Notes under the pieces: generated by a model
What the model saw: the letters and a program-made list of their open reading frames with translations, nothing else
Told to the model about the DNA's origin: nothing
Database searches by the model: none
Assembly: GCA_001412365.1 (NCBI GenBank)
Contig: LKUE01000268.1
Coordinates: forward strand, 1 to 23,269
Source: Desulfuromonas sp. SDB
GTDB lineage: Bacteria > SDB-A
DNA length: 23,269 nucleotides
Direction: 5' to 3'
Part shown: positions 14,935 to 23,269 of the stretch, piece after piece
How positions within the stretch are numbered: position 1 is the stretch's first letter
Layout: every line of letters starts with the position of its first letter
Position numbers and translations under genes: made by a program

Positions 14935-17361
14935 TTATAAGTCTATTTCAATTTTTTTTCTTTTAAGACTAAGTGAATTCAGCACTACCGATATGGAACT
15001 GAAAGCCATAGCTGCCGCAGCAAATACCGGATTTAACCATCCCCCTGCAGCCAGGGGGACACCAAAAGAATTATAGATAAACGCCCAAAATAAATTTTGT
15101 TTAATTTTGTTAACAGTTATCCGGGATATTTCAATAGCGGTGATTATTTTAGCTAGATCATCACTGATGATGGTCAAATCAGAAGATTCTATGGCGATAT
15201 CTGTGCCCGAAGCAAAGGCAATTCCGATATCGGCAAGGGTTAAAGCGGGGGCATCATTGACTCCGTCTCCAACCATACCCACTAAGTTATACTGTTTTTT
15301 TAAATTTTCAATGTGAGTAAGTTTATCCGCAGGTAAAACCTGGGGGTAGATGTTTTCAATACCCAATTGCTGACCGATATTATAAGCTACATCTTTATGG
15401 TCCCCGGTTAACATGTAGGGAGTTATATTTTTAGATTTTAGCCATTTGATTAATTTTTCAGCGTTGGGTTTAATTATGTCAGCAATGGCAAAAACAGCTA
15501 TAGCTTTATCATCTATAGCCGCCACCGCTGAAGAATACCCTCTTTTCCGGTAATACTGAATTCTCCGATCAATTTCCGAATCAACTTCTACCGATGATTC
15601 CTGTACAAAACTATAACTTCCAATTACTACATTGTACTGATTAGTTCTAGCGCTGATACCTTTACCCGGGGTATAGGAAAATTCAACAATTTCATTATTT
15701 TCCTGTGAATTTAAATTCATGGTATCAATAAATTCAACAATAGCCTGCCCGACAGGATGTTCTGATCTTTTTTCAATTTCCAGAATAACAGAATAAAATT
15801 TTTGATGAGAAGGGGTATTAATAAAATGATCAATTACTTTCGGCTGTCCTTCAGTTAGAGTCCCAGTTTTGTCGAACACCAGGGCATCAATTTTTTTTAG
15901 ATTTTCAATGGTCTCTCCATTTTTAAACAACAATCCCAGATTTGCACTTTTTCCGGAAGCAACCATGATTGCGGTAGGAGTGGCTAGTCCCAGAGCGCAG
16001 GGGCAGGCAATTACAGTTACTGCTACTGCATTTACCAGCCCCAGGGAAAAATTTCCACTCCACCACCACCACAATACCAATACGGCCAGGGCAATTAACA
16101 AAATAATTTGCACAAAATAACCGGCTACTTTATCTGCAATCCGCTGGAGGGGAGCTTTAGATGCCTGGGCTTTTTCAACAATGGAAATAATTTGGGCAAG
16201 AACGGTATCCTTTCCAATTCGGTCAATCTTAACTGTGATTGATCCAAATCTGTTTACAGTTGCTCCAATAACCCTGTCTCCTGTTTTTTTCTGAACCAGT
16301 TTGCTCTCTCCGGTGATAATGCTTTCATCTATTGATGTCGCTCCCGATTCAACAATTCCATCAGCAGGAATCTTTTCTCCGGGCTTCACTTCAACTAAAT
16401 CATTGATTTTTAACTGTTCCAGGGGAACCTTAGTTATAGTGGATTTACCTTGGGGGGAATCAGTGGTTATTAAATTTGCATATCGGGGCTTAAGGTTGAT
16501 TAATTTAGTAATTGCCTGGGAGGTTTGATGTTTTGCCTTTGCCTCCAGGTATCTTCCCAGTAACACCAGAGTTATTATCATTGCTGAAGCTTCGAAGTAA
16601 AACTTAGCTGCCTGGGGATTGAAAATCAAACTGTACAAGCTGTAGATAAATGCTGAAGAGGTCCCGGTGACAATAAGTAAATCCATCCCCGGATACCGGT
16701 GAATAAGCCCCAAAAAAGCTCTGCGGTAAAATCTGAAACCAATTCCCAGTTGAATAGGGAGAGCTAAAAAAAATTGTATCAGGGGCTTACCGATAATGGG
16801 AATATTAATTTTAAACAAGGATAAAATCATATGCAAAAATATTGGAGTTGATAATATCAGGGCAATTATTAGCAGCCATTTTAGCTTATACTGCTCTTTT
16901 TTTTCTGTGCTGAGTAAGTTGAGATCGGATTTGGATTTAGCTTGATAACCAATTTTACTGATCTCTGTTAAGATATGGTCTGATCTGATCTGCCGGGGAT
17001 CGAATAATACTTCAGCCTGATGCAGGGGGAAATTAACTGTAGAATTTTTTACTCCTGAAAGAGAATTCAGCATTTTTTCAATGTTAACTGCGCAGGAAGC
17101 ACAGCTCATTCCGGATATATCTAAGTTGAGTTGACTAAGATTATCCGGAATTTCTAATTCCGCGGTGTAACCGGTTTTATTTACCGCATTAATTAAATCG
17201 GCTGGTTGTATTTCAGCTGGATCGTACTGGATATAAGCCAGATTGTTGCTGAAATTAATATTAACTGAAATAACCCCATCCAGAGTTTCTAGATTTTTTT
17301 CAATAGAACGGACACAGTTTACACAACTCATCCCTTGAATATTTAATGTCAGCTCCTGCAT
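14935..17361 (-). CDS. copA: Copper-exporting P1B-type ATPase (CopA family)
   Basis: The 808-residue inner-membrane pump has two N-terminal heavy-metal domains with GMSCVNC (Cys13, Cys16) and GMSCASC (Cys87, Cys90). The catalytic modules are TGES (350-353), the membrane Cys-Pro-Cys (453-455 in ACPCALGLATPT), DKTGTLTEG with phosphorylated Asp497, SEHPVGQAI, TGDHK and GDGVNDAP. The late membrane helices carry YN (AFIYNSFG) and MxxSS (MAFSSISVVLNS). CPC plus YN plus MxxSS is the P1B-1 signature for Cu(I) (or Ag(I)) efflux. The frame extends upstream to 17595, but that part reads against the divergent gene and has no domain. The ATG at 17361 begins directly before the first metal domain, giving normal CopA length. 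No Shine-Dalgarno is evident before it. No copper-responsive regulator gene is adjacent. All catalytic residues look intact. Confidence 0.95.
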   Translation of the reverse strand: MQELTLNIQGMSCVNCVRSIEKNLETLDGVISVNINFSNNLAYIQYDPAEIQPADLINAVNKTGYTAELEIPDNLSQLNLDISGMSCASCAVNIEKMLNSLSGVKNSTVNFPLHQAEVLFDPRQIRSDHILTEISKIGYQAKSKSDLNLLSTEKKEQYKLKWLLIIALILSTPIFLHMILSLFKINIPIIGKPLIQFFLALPIQLGIGFRFYRRAFLGLIHRYPGMDLLIVTGTSSAFIYSLYSLIFNPQAAKFYFEASAMIITLVLLGRYLEAKAKHQTSQAITKLINLKPRYANLITTDSPQGKSTITKVPLEQLKINDLVEVKPGEKIPADGIVESGATSIDESIITGESKLVQKKTGDRVIGATVNRFGSITVKIDRIGKDTVLAQIISIVEKAQASKAPLQRIADKVAGYFVQIILLIALAVLVLWWWWSGNFSLGLVNAVAVTVIACPCALGLATPTAIMVASGKSANLGLLFKNGETIENLKKIDALVFDKTGTLTEGQPKVIDHFINTPSHQKFYSVILEIEKRSEHPVGQAIVEFIDTMNLNSQENNEIVEFSYTPGKGISARTNQYNVVIGSYSFVQESSVEVDSEIDRRIQYYRKRGYSSAVAAIDDKAIAVFAIADIIKPNAEKLIKWLKSKNITPYMLTGDHKDVAYNIGQQLGIENIYPQVLPADKLTHIENLKKQYNLVGMVGDGVNDAPALTLADIGIAFASGTDIAIESSDLTIISDDLAKIITAIEISRITVNKIKQNLFWAFIYNSFGVPLAAGGWLNPVFAAAAMAFSSISVVLNSLSLKRKKIEIDL

Positions 17362-17364
17362 ATA

Positions 17365-17394
17365 TTTAGATTTAATATTTTTTCCAATTATAAT
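17365..17394 (+). promoter_or_regulatory. Candidate promoter for the pseudokinase-GGDEF gene
   Basis: TTTAGA (17365-17370) and a perfect -10 TATAAT (17389-17394) are 18 bases apart. The predicted transcription start near 17401 would leave a leader of only about 10 bases before the ATG at 17411, which also has no Shine-Dalgarno, so the message may be nearly leaderless. Confidence 0.4.
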
Positions 17395-17400
17395 ATAATT
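17386..17400. promoter_or_regulatory. Inverted repeat AATTATA-A-TATAATT carrying overlapping divergent -10 boxes
   Basis: Two perfect 7-base arms around one base lie in the 49-bp divergent space between copA and the GGDEF gene. TATAAT can be read on the plus strand (17389-17394) and on the minus strand (17392-17387, 25 bases before the copA ATG). The -35 partner on the copA side is poor. It may be a shared operator or simply AT-rich promoter DNA. Confidence 0.4.
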
Positions 17401-17410
17401 AATGATGTAA

Positions 17411-20400
17411 ATGAAGATAATCAATCGAAGATATGAAATTATTGAAGAAGCGGGGAAGGGGAGGTTTGGGATTGTGTATAAAGTTAAAGATTTATTAACT
17501 CCCAGTTTTCCAATTAAAAGTTTAAAAATATATAATTCGGATAGATCAGGAAAAGAAAATTTAAAGCTGTTCATTAACGATTTTCTGTACACCAAAAGTA
17601 TTTATCTTCCCAATGTTATTAAAGTATACGATTTTGATAAGATTTACGATATAGATAAAACATCATTTTCTGGAAATTACTTCTTCTACACCATGGAATA
17701 TATTACCGGGTACCCCCTTAGTAGATATTCATTTAAGAGTAAAAAAGAAAACAAGAATATTCTTTCCAAAGTAATATTCAATTTAAACTGGCTTCATCAA
17801 AATGGTTTTAGTCATGGTGAACTAAATTTAGACAATGTGATAATAGAGAATAATGATGTCAGATTTATAAATTTAAATCATGAAGGTAATATTCATTTAG
17901 AAAAACAAAAATTTCTAAATAGCCTGCAGCAAATTTTCAATCTAAGTAAAACTTTTATTGACAATAATTATATAAAAGAGATTTCAGAATCATACATTAA
18001 AAAAATTTATCAACAAAGATATCAATACACCATTGAATTAATCTCCTTTTTAAAAACTGATATTGAACAAAATATAAAAAATGCCAGGGAAAATTTAAAT
18101 CAGTCCTATGCTTTTAATTATTTAAATTTTAAAGGTACCTACTTTGAAATTCTAAAACAATTTTTTTGCGATATGTTTAAAACCAATGGATATCGGGTAA
18201 TAAATATATCTGAATCTAAAAACAAGTATTCCATACTTTATTTTTTAACTTACTTTATCGATAAAAATTTGCATTACCAGAATATCATCGAAAATTTGAA
18301 TACTAAATACATTGGACTTTTGGAAGACATTAATCAGGGAAAACCAGTTGAAAATTACCAGAAAGCTTTTCTAGGAGATTTTCTCTGTTCCATAGTGGAA
18401 AAATTATCATATTTCAGCAAAATGCTGATAATAATTGATAATATTCAAAATATTGACAGGGAGAGCAGGGATCTGGTGGGGTATTTGTTCGACAACTACC
18501 GTGGTAATCATGTCATTGTTTTAGTTAATGATTCCAAACAGTACACTGATAATTATTCCATAAAAGTATTTAATGACTACACTTACCCCTCTGATCAAAA
18601 ATATAAATTAGAGATTATTAAAATTATTGAAAAGAATTTAAGCATTTTTAATTTAGTAAATCTGGAATTTTATCTGGACCAGCTTAACAATATAGATTTG
18701 ATAAGTACTCTTGATTATATAATAACCAACATTGACAGTTTCAGCAGTCAACAGAAAACTGAAAGTGAATTTAGAAGACCTGAAAAATTTGTTGATCAAA
18801 TTGTTTTTCAAAATCAGCGAATAATTGAATATCTCCACAAACCAATCTACATGAAAACTCTTTCCTTCTTGTACTATCTGCACCGCCCTGCACCTGTAGA
18901 AATTTTAAAGCAGCTGGTGGGTAAAAGATATGCTGATTTTACTGAAAACCTTTTTAAAGATTCCTTAATTGTCAATATAAAAGGGAATAGAATTGATTTT
19001 CACGATTATCAGGTTATCCGCATCGTGGAAAATTTTCTTGAAAACAAAGATGAAAAATTCATCAGTAAAGTGCTTGAAAAAGTAATTTCTATATATGAGT
19101 CAAATAAAGGCATTCTCAATGACAATGATGTCGTCGGATGGCTGCAATCTCTGGCATTGTTAAAAAAATATTCAAAAATGTCAAGTGTACTTTACCATAA
19201 ATACCTCACTGCAGATATTTCTTTTTATACCCTTAAAGAAAATATCGGCAAATTTTTAAATTATTTTCAAAAAGATACCGATAATTTTAGTGCAATTAAA
19301 AATAATGAAAACAAGTTTATATTTAAACTAAGCTACGCTTTAATTGTCAAAAAAGAACATTACCACCAGAAATATAAATTACTTAAAATTCTAGAGTCTG
19401 AATACTGTAGTAATGAAAAATTTCAGCTGTTGCTAAATTTAAATCTCATTGATTATTACTTTTGGGCGGTTGATTATGAAAAAGTCGAAGAGTATTTAGA
19501 TAAGCTAACTAAATCGAAAAATAAGTTAAACCAATTTCACCGCTATTATATCGAATACCTCCATATTAAGTACCTTATAGAAAAATCAAAATTTGATGAT
19601 GCTTTAGAAAAAATAAGAAAATTATTTAAACAGCTTAAACATTTAAACAACTATAAAAAATATCCCAATTTGTATTTGAAATGTCTAAACTATCTGGGAT
19701 TGTTATATGAAAAACAAAACTTGGGAAAACGATTATTAAATTCACTAAAATTATATTTAGAAAAAGCTGAAATATTAAATTCAAACCAGCATCTGTTCAT
19801 CGCTCATACCGGTTTAGGAGTTTATCTTTATTATCACGGATTTTCTGATGATTCCAAAGAACATTTCGAGAAATCGTTAGTTTATGCCCAAAAAACAGAT
19901 ATTTACGAAGATATGATTCTTGCCTACAATAATTTGATCGCTCTAGAAGAAAGAGTAGACAAACAAAAAAATTATTTGTATAAAGCGCTTAATTACACTT
20001 CATTAATAGATGATAAGAGAAATATTTTCATTGTCTTAAGCAATCTTTTATCTCTTATTGACGATCCCAGAGAAGCGGTGAAATTAATAAATAAATACAA
20101 CAATATCTTAAAAAAAGATGAAATATTGTCCAACGGCAATATGATTAGCAAATTATCCATGCTGTTAGAAGTACTCAGGGTATTTGTTTACCAGGATGAA
20201 ATGAAAAATATCAAAAATTACCACTCTATAGTAAAAAATTTCAATATTAAAAATTATTCAGATGAAGTTGCCAGTTTATACAATTTAGTCATAATTACAT
20301 ATGAATTCGTAATTTACGGATATTCAGCAAATTACTTCAAACAAATAATTGAAATATTGAGAAATATTAATGACGACATTAAGTTCAGTTTGTATGAAGC

Positions 20401-21847
20401 AGTATTTTACTGGTATTTTTCATATTTTAAACTAAATGAGATAAAAATATTCTATCAAGATATCATCAAATTCTACACCAAGCGGAATGAATTGAATTCA
20501 GTTAAAAATATAATAATAATTAACCGGACAGAACAGGAAAACCTTGTAAAAAATCCAAAATTGCTGTTTCGCTATATCAACAGATTTTCAAATAATTATC
20601 ACATCATAAAATACTTAAAATACTTAGCTGCAATTTATTATGCTTTCTGTTTAAAAAAACTTCAAAAACAAAATTATAAAAACTACATTTCTTTAATCAT
20701 GAATAACTACGAAAAACAGAAAAACAAATTTGTAAATGAAAATTTAATTGAAATAACTTTTTGGAGAAAGATAATCAATTTATTAGGGGAGATGTTTCCT
20801 GATGATGTCAGAGAATATTACTCTCACCGAGGTAAATTGAGAATAATTCAATCTGATGAAAAAAAATTATTAGAAGTTATTGACAGGTTCAATCCCCGTG
20901 ATTATGAAAATTTCATTGAAAATATTTTAAATGAGATGATCAAGATGTTAAATTATGAGAGAGCCGCTTTTTTTGAAACTGACAAATTATATAAACCGGA
21001 ATTAGTAGTTTACCTGGATAAATTTATGTACTCCCGAAATGAAAGATTTTATTTTAATTTCCAGAATTTCAATCCTAAAAATCAAATACTTGTGGAAAAT
21101 TTACCTGAAAATTCTGATCAGATCAACTCTTACATCTTAATACCGTTTATAGATGACAAACTGCAAAACAGAATGGAAATTCAGTATAACAAAAGCAATT
21201 TATCCACTGAATACTCCTACCTGGAATATATAAAAGCATTTATATATTTAGATAAAAAGCACAGTGTCGAAAGTTCCATCAATAAAAACTTTCTGGAATT
21301 ATTCAAACATTTTATTTCCAGTTTATGGATAAATCAGCAGAATGAAATAAAATTCATGAAAGATAAATTAACCGGCTTGTATTTCAAAGATGTGTTCAAA
21401 AGTAAATTATCTGATTATATATACAATATTAAAAATCCGGACAAAAAAATTGCATTGATTATGGTAGATATTGACTATTTCAAAAAAGTAAATGATAATT
21501 TTGGGCATCAAAGAGGAGATGAGGTACTTCATCAAATTGCTCAGATTTTAGAAAAATCAATTCGAACATCTGATTTGATAGGACGGTATGGCGGAGAAGA
21601 ATTTATTATCGCCCTGTTAAATACAAATCCTGAAAATGCGATTATTGTCGCTGAAAAGCTCAGAAATAAAATTGAAAAAGCAAAATTGCTGGGAAATATT
21701 GATGAGTTAACTATATCCGCAGGAATATCTTTTTATCCAAACGATTCTGTTTGGATTGATGAATTGATAGAGAAAGCGGATCAAGCGATGTATCTATCTA
21801 AACAGAAGGGGAGAAATAAAGTCTTCTCAACGCTATCTTTAAAGTAA
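17411..21847 (+). CDS. Pseudokinase - degenerate STAND - TPR - GAF-like - GGDEF diguanylate cyclase
   Basis: This 1478-residue signalling protein starts with a Ser/Thr kinase-like fold: G15-K-G-R-F-G20 loop and a possible Lys39. The catalytic loop is H135-G-E-L-N-L-D-N142 (usually HRDLKPxN) and DFG is replaced by N154-L-N, so it is probably a pseudokinase. A STAND-like region (about 230-600) has a Walker B-like strand MLIIIDN (338-344), but no GxxxxGKS is found before it. Helical TPR-type repeats span about 640-1150 (for example LGVYLYYHGFSDDSKEHFEK). A weak GAF-like region follows (about 1158-1290). The end is a full GGDEF domain: DKLTGLY, MVDIDYFKKVND, FGHQRGDEVL, GGEEF (1394-1398) and an inhibitory I-site R1385-TSD1388 five residues before it. 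It should make cyclic di-GMP in the cytoplasm; no membrane segment is seen. The ATG at 17411 starts the kinase fold and has no Shine-Dalgarno. The DNA is visibly more AT-rich than the operon genes. The input signal is unknown. Confidence 0.88.
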   Translation: MKIINRRYEIIEEAGKGRFGIVYKVKDLLTPSFPIKSLKIYNSDRSGKENLKLFINDFLYTKSIYLPNVIKVYDFDKIYDIDKTSFSGNYFFYTMEYITGYPLSRYSFKSKKENKNILSKVIFNLNWLHQNGFSHGELNLDNVIIENNDVRFINLNHEGNIHLEKQKFLNSLQQIFNLSKTFIDNNYIKEISESYIKKIYQQRYQYTIELISFLKTDIEQNIKNARENLNQSYAFNYLNFKGTYFEILKQFFCDMFKTNGYRVINISESKNKYSILYFLTYFIDKNLHYQNIIENLNTKYIGLLEDINQGKPVENYQKAFLGDFLCSIVEKLSYFSKMLIIIDNIQNIDRESRDLVGYLFDNYRGNHVIVLVNDSKQYTDNYSIKVFNDYTYPSDQKYKLEIIKIIEKNLSIFNLVNLEFYLDQLNNIDLISTLDYIITNIDSFSSQQKTESEFRRPEKFVDQIVFQNQRIIEYLHKPIYMKTLSFLYYLHRPAPVEILKQLVGKRYADFTENLFKDSLIVNIKGNRIDFHDYQVIRIVENFLENKDEKFISKVLEKVISIYESNKGILNDNDVVGWLQSLALLKKYSKMSSVLYHKYLTADISFYTLKENIGKFLNYFQKDTDNFSAIKNNENKFIFKLSYALIVKKEHYHQKYKLLKILESEYCSNEKFQLLLNLNLIDYYFWAVDYEKVEEYLDKLTKSKNKLNQFHRYYIEYLHIKYLIEKSKFDDALEKIRKLFKQLKHLNNYKKYPNLYLKCLNYLGLLYEKQNLGKRLLNSLKLYLEKAEILNSNQHLFIAHTGLGVYLYYHGFSDDSKEHFEKSLVYAQKTDIYEDMILAYNNLIALEERVDKQKNYLYKALNYTSLIDDKRNIFIVLSNLLSLIDDPREAVKLINKYNNILKKDEILSNGNMISKLSMLLEVLRVFVYQDEMKNIKNYHSIVKNFNIKNYSDEVASLYNLVIITYEFVIYGYSANYFKQIIEILRNINDDIKFSLYEAVFYWYFSYFKLNEIKIFYQDIIKFYTKRNELNSVKNIIIINRTEQENLVKNPKLLFRYINRFSNNYHIIKYLKYLAAIYYAFCLKKLQKQNYKNYISLIMNNYEKQKNKFVNENLIEITFWRKIINLLGEMFPDDVREYYSHRGKLRIIQSDEKKLLEVIDRFNPRDYENFIENILNEMIKMLNYERAAFFETDKLYKPELVVYLDKFMYSRNERFYFNFQNFNPKNQILVENLPENSDQINSYILIPFIDDKLQNRMEIQYNKSNLSTEYSYLEYIKAFIYLDKKHSVESSINKNFLELFKHFISSLWINQQNEIKFMKDKLTGLYFKDVFKSKLSDYIYNIKNPDKKIALIMVDIDYFKKVNDNFGHQRGDEVLHQIAQILEKSIRTSDLIGRYGGEEFIIALLNTNPENAIIVAEKLRNKIEKAKLLGNIDELTISAGISFYPNDSVWIDELIEKADQAMYLSKQKGRNKVFSTLSLK

Positions 21848-21911
21848 ATTACCTGAAATTATTGATTTAAAGAGAAAAAAAATAAAAAAAGATAATATAA
21901 ATAATGCGCCG

Positions 21912-21925
21912 ATAATGTACATTAT
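21912..21925. repeat. Perfect 14-bp palindrome ATAATGTACATTAT between convergent genes
   Basis: The palindrome lies in the 92-bp space after the GGDEF gene stop and before the stop of the convergent zinc-finger gene. An ATAATG direct copy precedes it at 21901-21906. A-runs upstream (about 21875-21890) would be T-runs on the minus transcript, but no GC stem is next to them. It is a weak candidate for a bidirectional transcript end. Confidence 0.4.
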
Positions 21926-21939
21926 GTTAAATTACTTAT

Positions 21940-22428
21940 TTATCCGCCTGAACCAAGGGCGGCGCAAATACTCATGCTTCCTAACCCGCCAATCATGGAA
22001 AAATATCCGCAGAATATACTCAGCCATAATAAACTGATCACTATACCCATAATCATACCGGCTAGGGCAAATTCATCGCCTTTTTGAACTCCTTTGCTTT
22101 CCTTGATCTGCTGTCTGGCAATTATCCCAAATATTACCGCAGGAATTGATGCCAGTAGGTTTAAAAACAAGCTCATTATACCCAATACAAAACTGATGAT
22201 GGAAAAGGGATTGTAATCATCTTTGGGCTTAGTACTGACAACATTTTTTTGAGGAAGTTTTGTCTTAGCAGGTTCAGCTTGAATTGTCTGAGGGGGATTT
22301 AATTTTTCATAACAGTCCCTGCAAAATATTTTTCCCTTATCTTCCACCACACAGAGATGGCATATCTCTTTTTTGCACTTAGAACACTTTGCACAGGCAA
22401 TTATGTCCGGATGATTTTCACATCTCAA
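21940..22428 (-). CDS. B-box-like zinc finger and DUF4190-type two-helix membrane protein
   Basis: The 162-residue product has an N-terminal cysteine/histidine cluster (C3-x2-H6, C12-x2-C15, C18, C23-H24-x-C26, C36-x2-C39) resembling the B-box-type zinc finger found at the start of many bacterial membrane proteins. A polar linker (about 44-70) is followed by a DUF4190-like part: hydrophobic segments at about 75-106 (FSIISFVLGIMSLFLNLLAS) and 119-150, separated by ARQQIKESKGVQKGDEFALA, a typical small loop of the family. The function of DUF4190 proteins is not known. The start is TTG with GGAG six bases upstream; the nearest ATG (22423) is out of frame. It stands alone, divergent from the next gene. 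Confidence 0.8.
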   Translation of the reverse strand: MRCENHPDIIACAKCSKCKKEICHLCVVEDKGKIFCRDCYEKLNPPQTIQAEPAKTKLPQKNVVSTKPKDDYNPFSIISFVLGIMSLFLNLLASIPAVIFGIIARQQIKESKGVQKGDEFALAGMIMGIVISLLWLSIFCGYFSMIGGLGSMSICAALGSGG

Positions 22429-22544
22429 CTTTTACTCCTTTTTCAATTTAATAAATATTTATACCTAATATCTCTTAATGAAAACAAAAAATTAATTTCT
22501 TGACTTTAATCATCTATTCTTTTAACTTGTTTCTATACTGTCGT

Positions 22545-22552
22545 AAAGGAGG
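22545..22552 (+). promoter_or_regulatory. Very strong Shine-Dalgarno site
   Basis: AAAGGAGG lies five bases before the ATG at 22558. It is the best anti-Shine-Dalgarno match among the starts in this window and fixes the start of the membrane protein gene. Confidence 0.85.
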
Positions 22553-22557
22553 TTTCA

Positions 22558-23205
22558 ATGGCAGATGAATTCAATTTTCAGCGTGCTTTTGATAAATGTA
22601 AGAGTGCATGGGAAATATTCCAAAAGGACATGGTTAACTTCGGTTTAACCATTCTGTTGGGATCACTGGCAATGGGGGTGACTCTTGGAGTTCTTACAGG
22701 ACCAGTGATGATCGGAATTTTAAAATCAGTAAGAAAATTACAGAAAGACGAGAAAGTTGAATTCAATGACGCTTTCTCCGCAATGTCATATTTTCTACCT
22801 TCTTTCCTTCTCTGTTTAATCATTGGTGCGGGAATAGGTATAATCATGGCAATTTTCTGGATATTGACCATTTTAATTGGAGCGGTGACCAGGGGCTGCG
22901 GTTTCTGTTTCATGTATCCGCTGGTGGTCATTGTCTGGATTCTCTGCTCAGCTTTGGGACAGATTATAATACTATTGGGCTTATTGTTAATATCCGAAGA
23001 AAATGCAGATTTTCAGGGAGCATTGAAAAAAGCATTTTCCTGGATTACTGCTAACAAGAAAAAGGCTATGGAATTTTTTGTCACTGTGTTTATATGCAGC
23101 CTGGCTACTATAGTACCAGTGGTTGGTGGAATTGTAGCAGTTGGATTGATTGCTATTGCCGCCACTTTATATTACGACGAAGAAAAACAAGCAGGAACTA
23201 TTTAA
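22558..23205 (+). CDS. Multi-pass membrane protein of unknown function
   Basis: The 215-residue product has no signal peptide but has an amphipathic N-terminus (FNFQRAFDKCKSAWEIFQKD). Several hydrophobic spans follow: about 27-55, 80-108, 116-146 and 176-206. The pattern 'FDxxxxAW..F..' followed by Gly-rich helices with a cytoplasmic 'NDAFSAMSYFLPSF' loop resembles small integral membrane families such as DUF975 or glycerophosphodiester-phosphodiesterase membrane-domain proteins. I do not recognise it with confidence and assign no function. It has its own strong ribosome site and ends 29 bases before a terminator, so it is a single-gene unit. The divergent zinc-finger/DUF4190 gene starts 129 bp away. 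Confidence 0.75.
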   Translation: MADEFNFQRAFDKCKSAWEIFQKDMVNFGLTILLGSLAMGVTLGVLTGPVMIGILKSVRKLQKDEKVEFNDAFSAMSYFLPSFLLCLIIGAGIGIIMAIFWILTILIGAVTRGCGFCFMYPLVVIVWILCSALGQIIILLGLLLISEENADFQGALKKAFSWITANKKKAMEFFVTVFICSLATIVPVVGGIVAVGLIAIAATLYYDEEKQAGTI

Positions 23206-23234
23206 ACTTATTTAATTTCCGGGTAAAATAAATT

Positions 23235-23267
23235 AAAAAGCTCTGGTTTGCATCCAGAGCTTTTTTT
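23235..23267 (+). terminator. Rho-independent terminator after the membrane protein gene
   Basis: AAAAAGCTCTGG pairs perfectly with CCAGAGCTTTTT around a 7-base loop and runs into seven T. The GC-containing part of the stem is GCTCTGG/CCAGAGC. The A-run on the left side could make it work for a gene arriving from the right as well. Confidence 0.93.
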
Positions 23268-23269
23268 AA

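Noticed and set aside
17362-17595. Possible 78-residue N-terminal extension of copA
   Set aside because: It overlaps the start of the divergent pseudokinase gene on the other strand, has no domain, and the first metal domain begins directly at the internal ATG at 17361.
22500-22539. TTGACT and TATACT as a promoter for the right-end membrane protein
   Set aside because: The boxes are 28 bases apart, far beyond the usual 16-18, and neither has a good partner at proper spacing.
1-23269. CRISPR array, tRNA, rRNA, insertion sequence or prophage
   Set aside because: I saw no spaced direct repeats, no tRNA-like cloverleaf or rRNA-like stretch, and no transposase or integrase product in any frame.

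Overview
The window looks like part of a Gram-negative genome from the FCB superphylum or a related candidate phylum; Cloacimonadota or Marinimicrobia are possible, but I cannot place it firmly. The reasons are: PorV/FadL-like outer-membrane barrels, a helix-hairpin-helix protein fused to a large barrel, a secreted protein ending in a FlgD/type IX-like C-terminal domain, and giant kinase/STAND/TPR/GGDEF signalling proteins. The DNA is AT-rich, strong GGAG-type Shine-Dalgarno sites are usual, and TTG and GTG starts occur. I see no tRNA, rRNA, CRISPR array, integrase or insertion sequence.

Layout. Positions 2-2170 (+) hold the 3' part of a STAND-ATPase/TPR regulator cut by the window edge. It converges, with 5 bp between stop codons, on a tightly packed seven-gene operon on the minus strand (12037 down to 2176). 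In transcription order this operon encodes: a secreted protein with three tandem pairs of OB-fold-like domains and a C-terminal sorting-like domain; a PorV-like barrel; an HhH-plus-barrel protein; a second small barrel; a secreted single-HKD phospholipase D-type nuclease; a secreted 5'-nucleotidase-like protein that has lost nearly all metal ligands; and a divergent YchF-like P-loop protein. The mixture of nucleic-acid-linked folds (OB, HhH, HKD, 5'-nucleotidase) with outer-membrane barrels makes this the best candidate for an undescribed system, possibly capture and processing of extracellular DNA or nucleotides at the cell surface. That function is inference.

Upstream on the same strand (14762-12197) lies a three-gene sugar-nucleotide cluster: a GalE-like epimerase, a Gfo/Idh/MocA dehydrogenase and a WbpD-like N-acetyltransferase. 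It has a plausible sigma-70 promoter and probably makes an acetamido-sugar for surface polysaccharide. Next comes a complete copper-type P1B ATPase gene (17361-14935).

Divergent from copA across only 49 bp is a 1478-residue protein (17411-21847, +). It has a pseudokinase-like N-terminus, a STAND-like region without a visible Walker A, a TPR region, a weak GAF-like region and an intact GGEEF diguanylate cyclase domain with an I-site. The right end has a zinc-finger/DUF4190-like membrane protein (minus strand) and a divergent multi-pass membrane protein with a strong Shine-Dalgarno and a clear rho-independent terminator at the window end.

A recurring theme is proteins that keep a recognisable enzyme fold but lose catalytic residues: the kinase domain, the STAND domain, the 5'-nucleotidase-like protein and the YchF-like protein. 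No gap between genes exceeds 172 bp.
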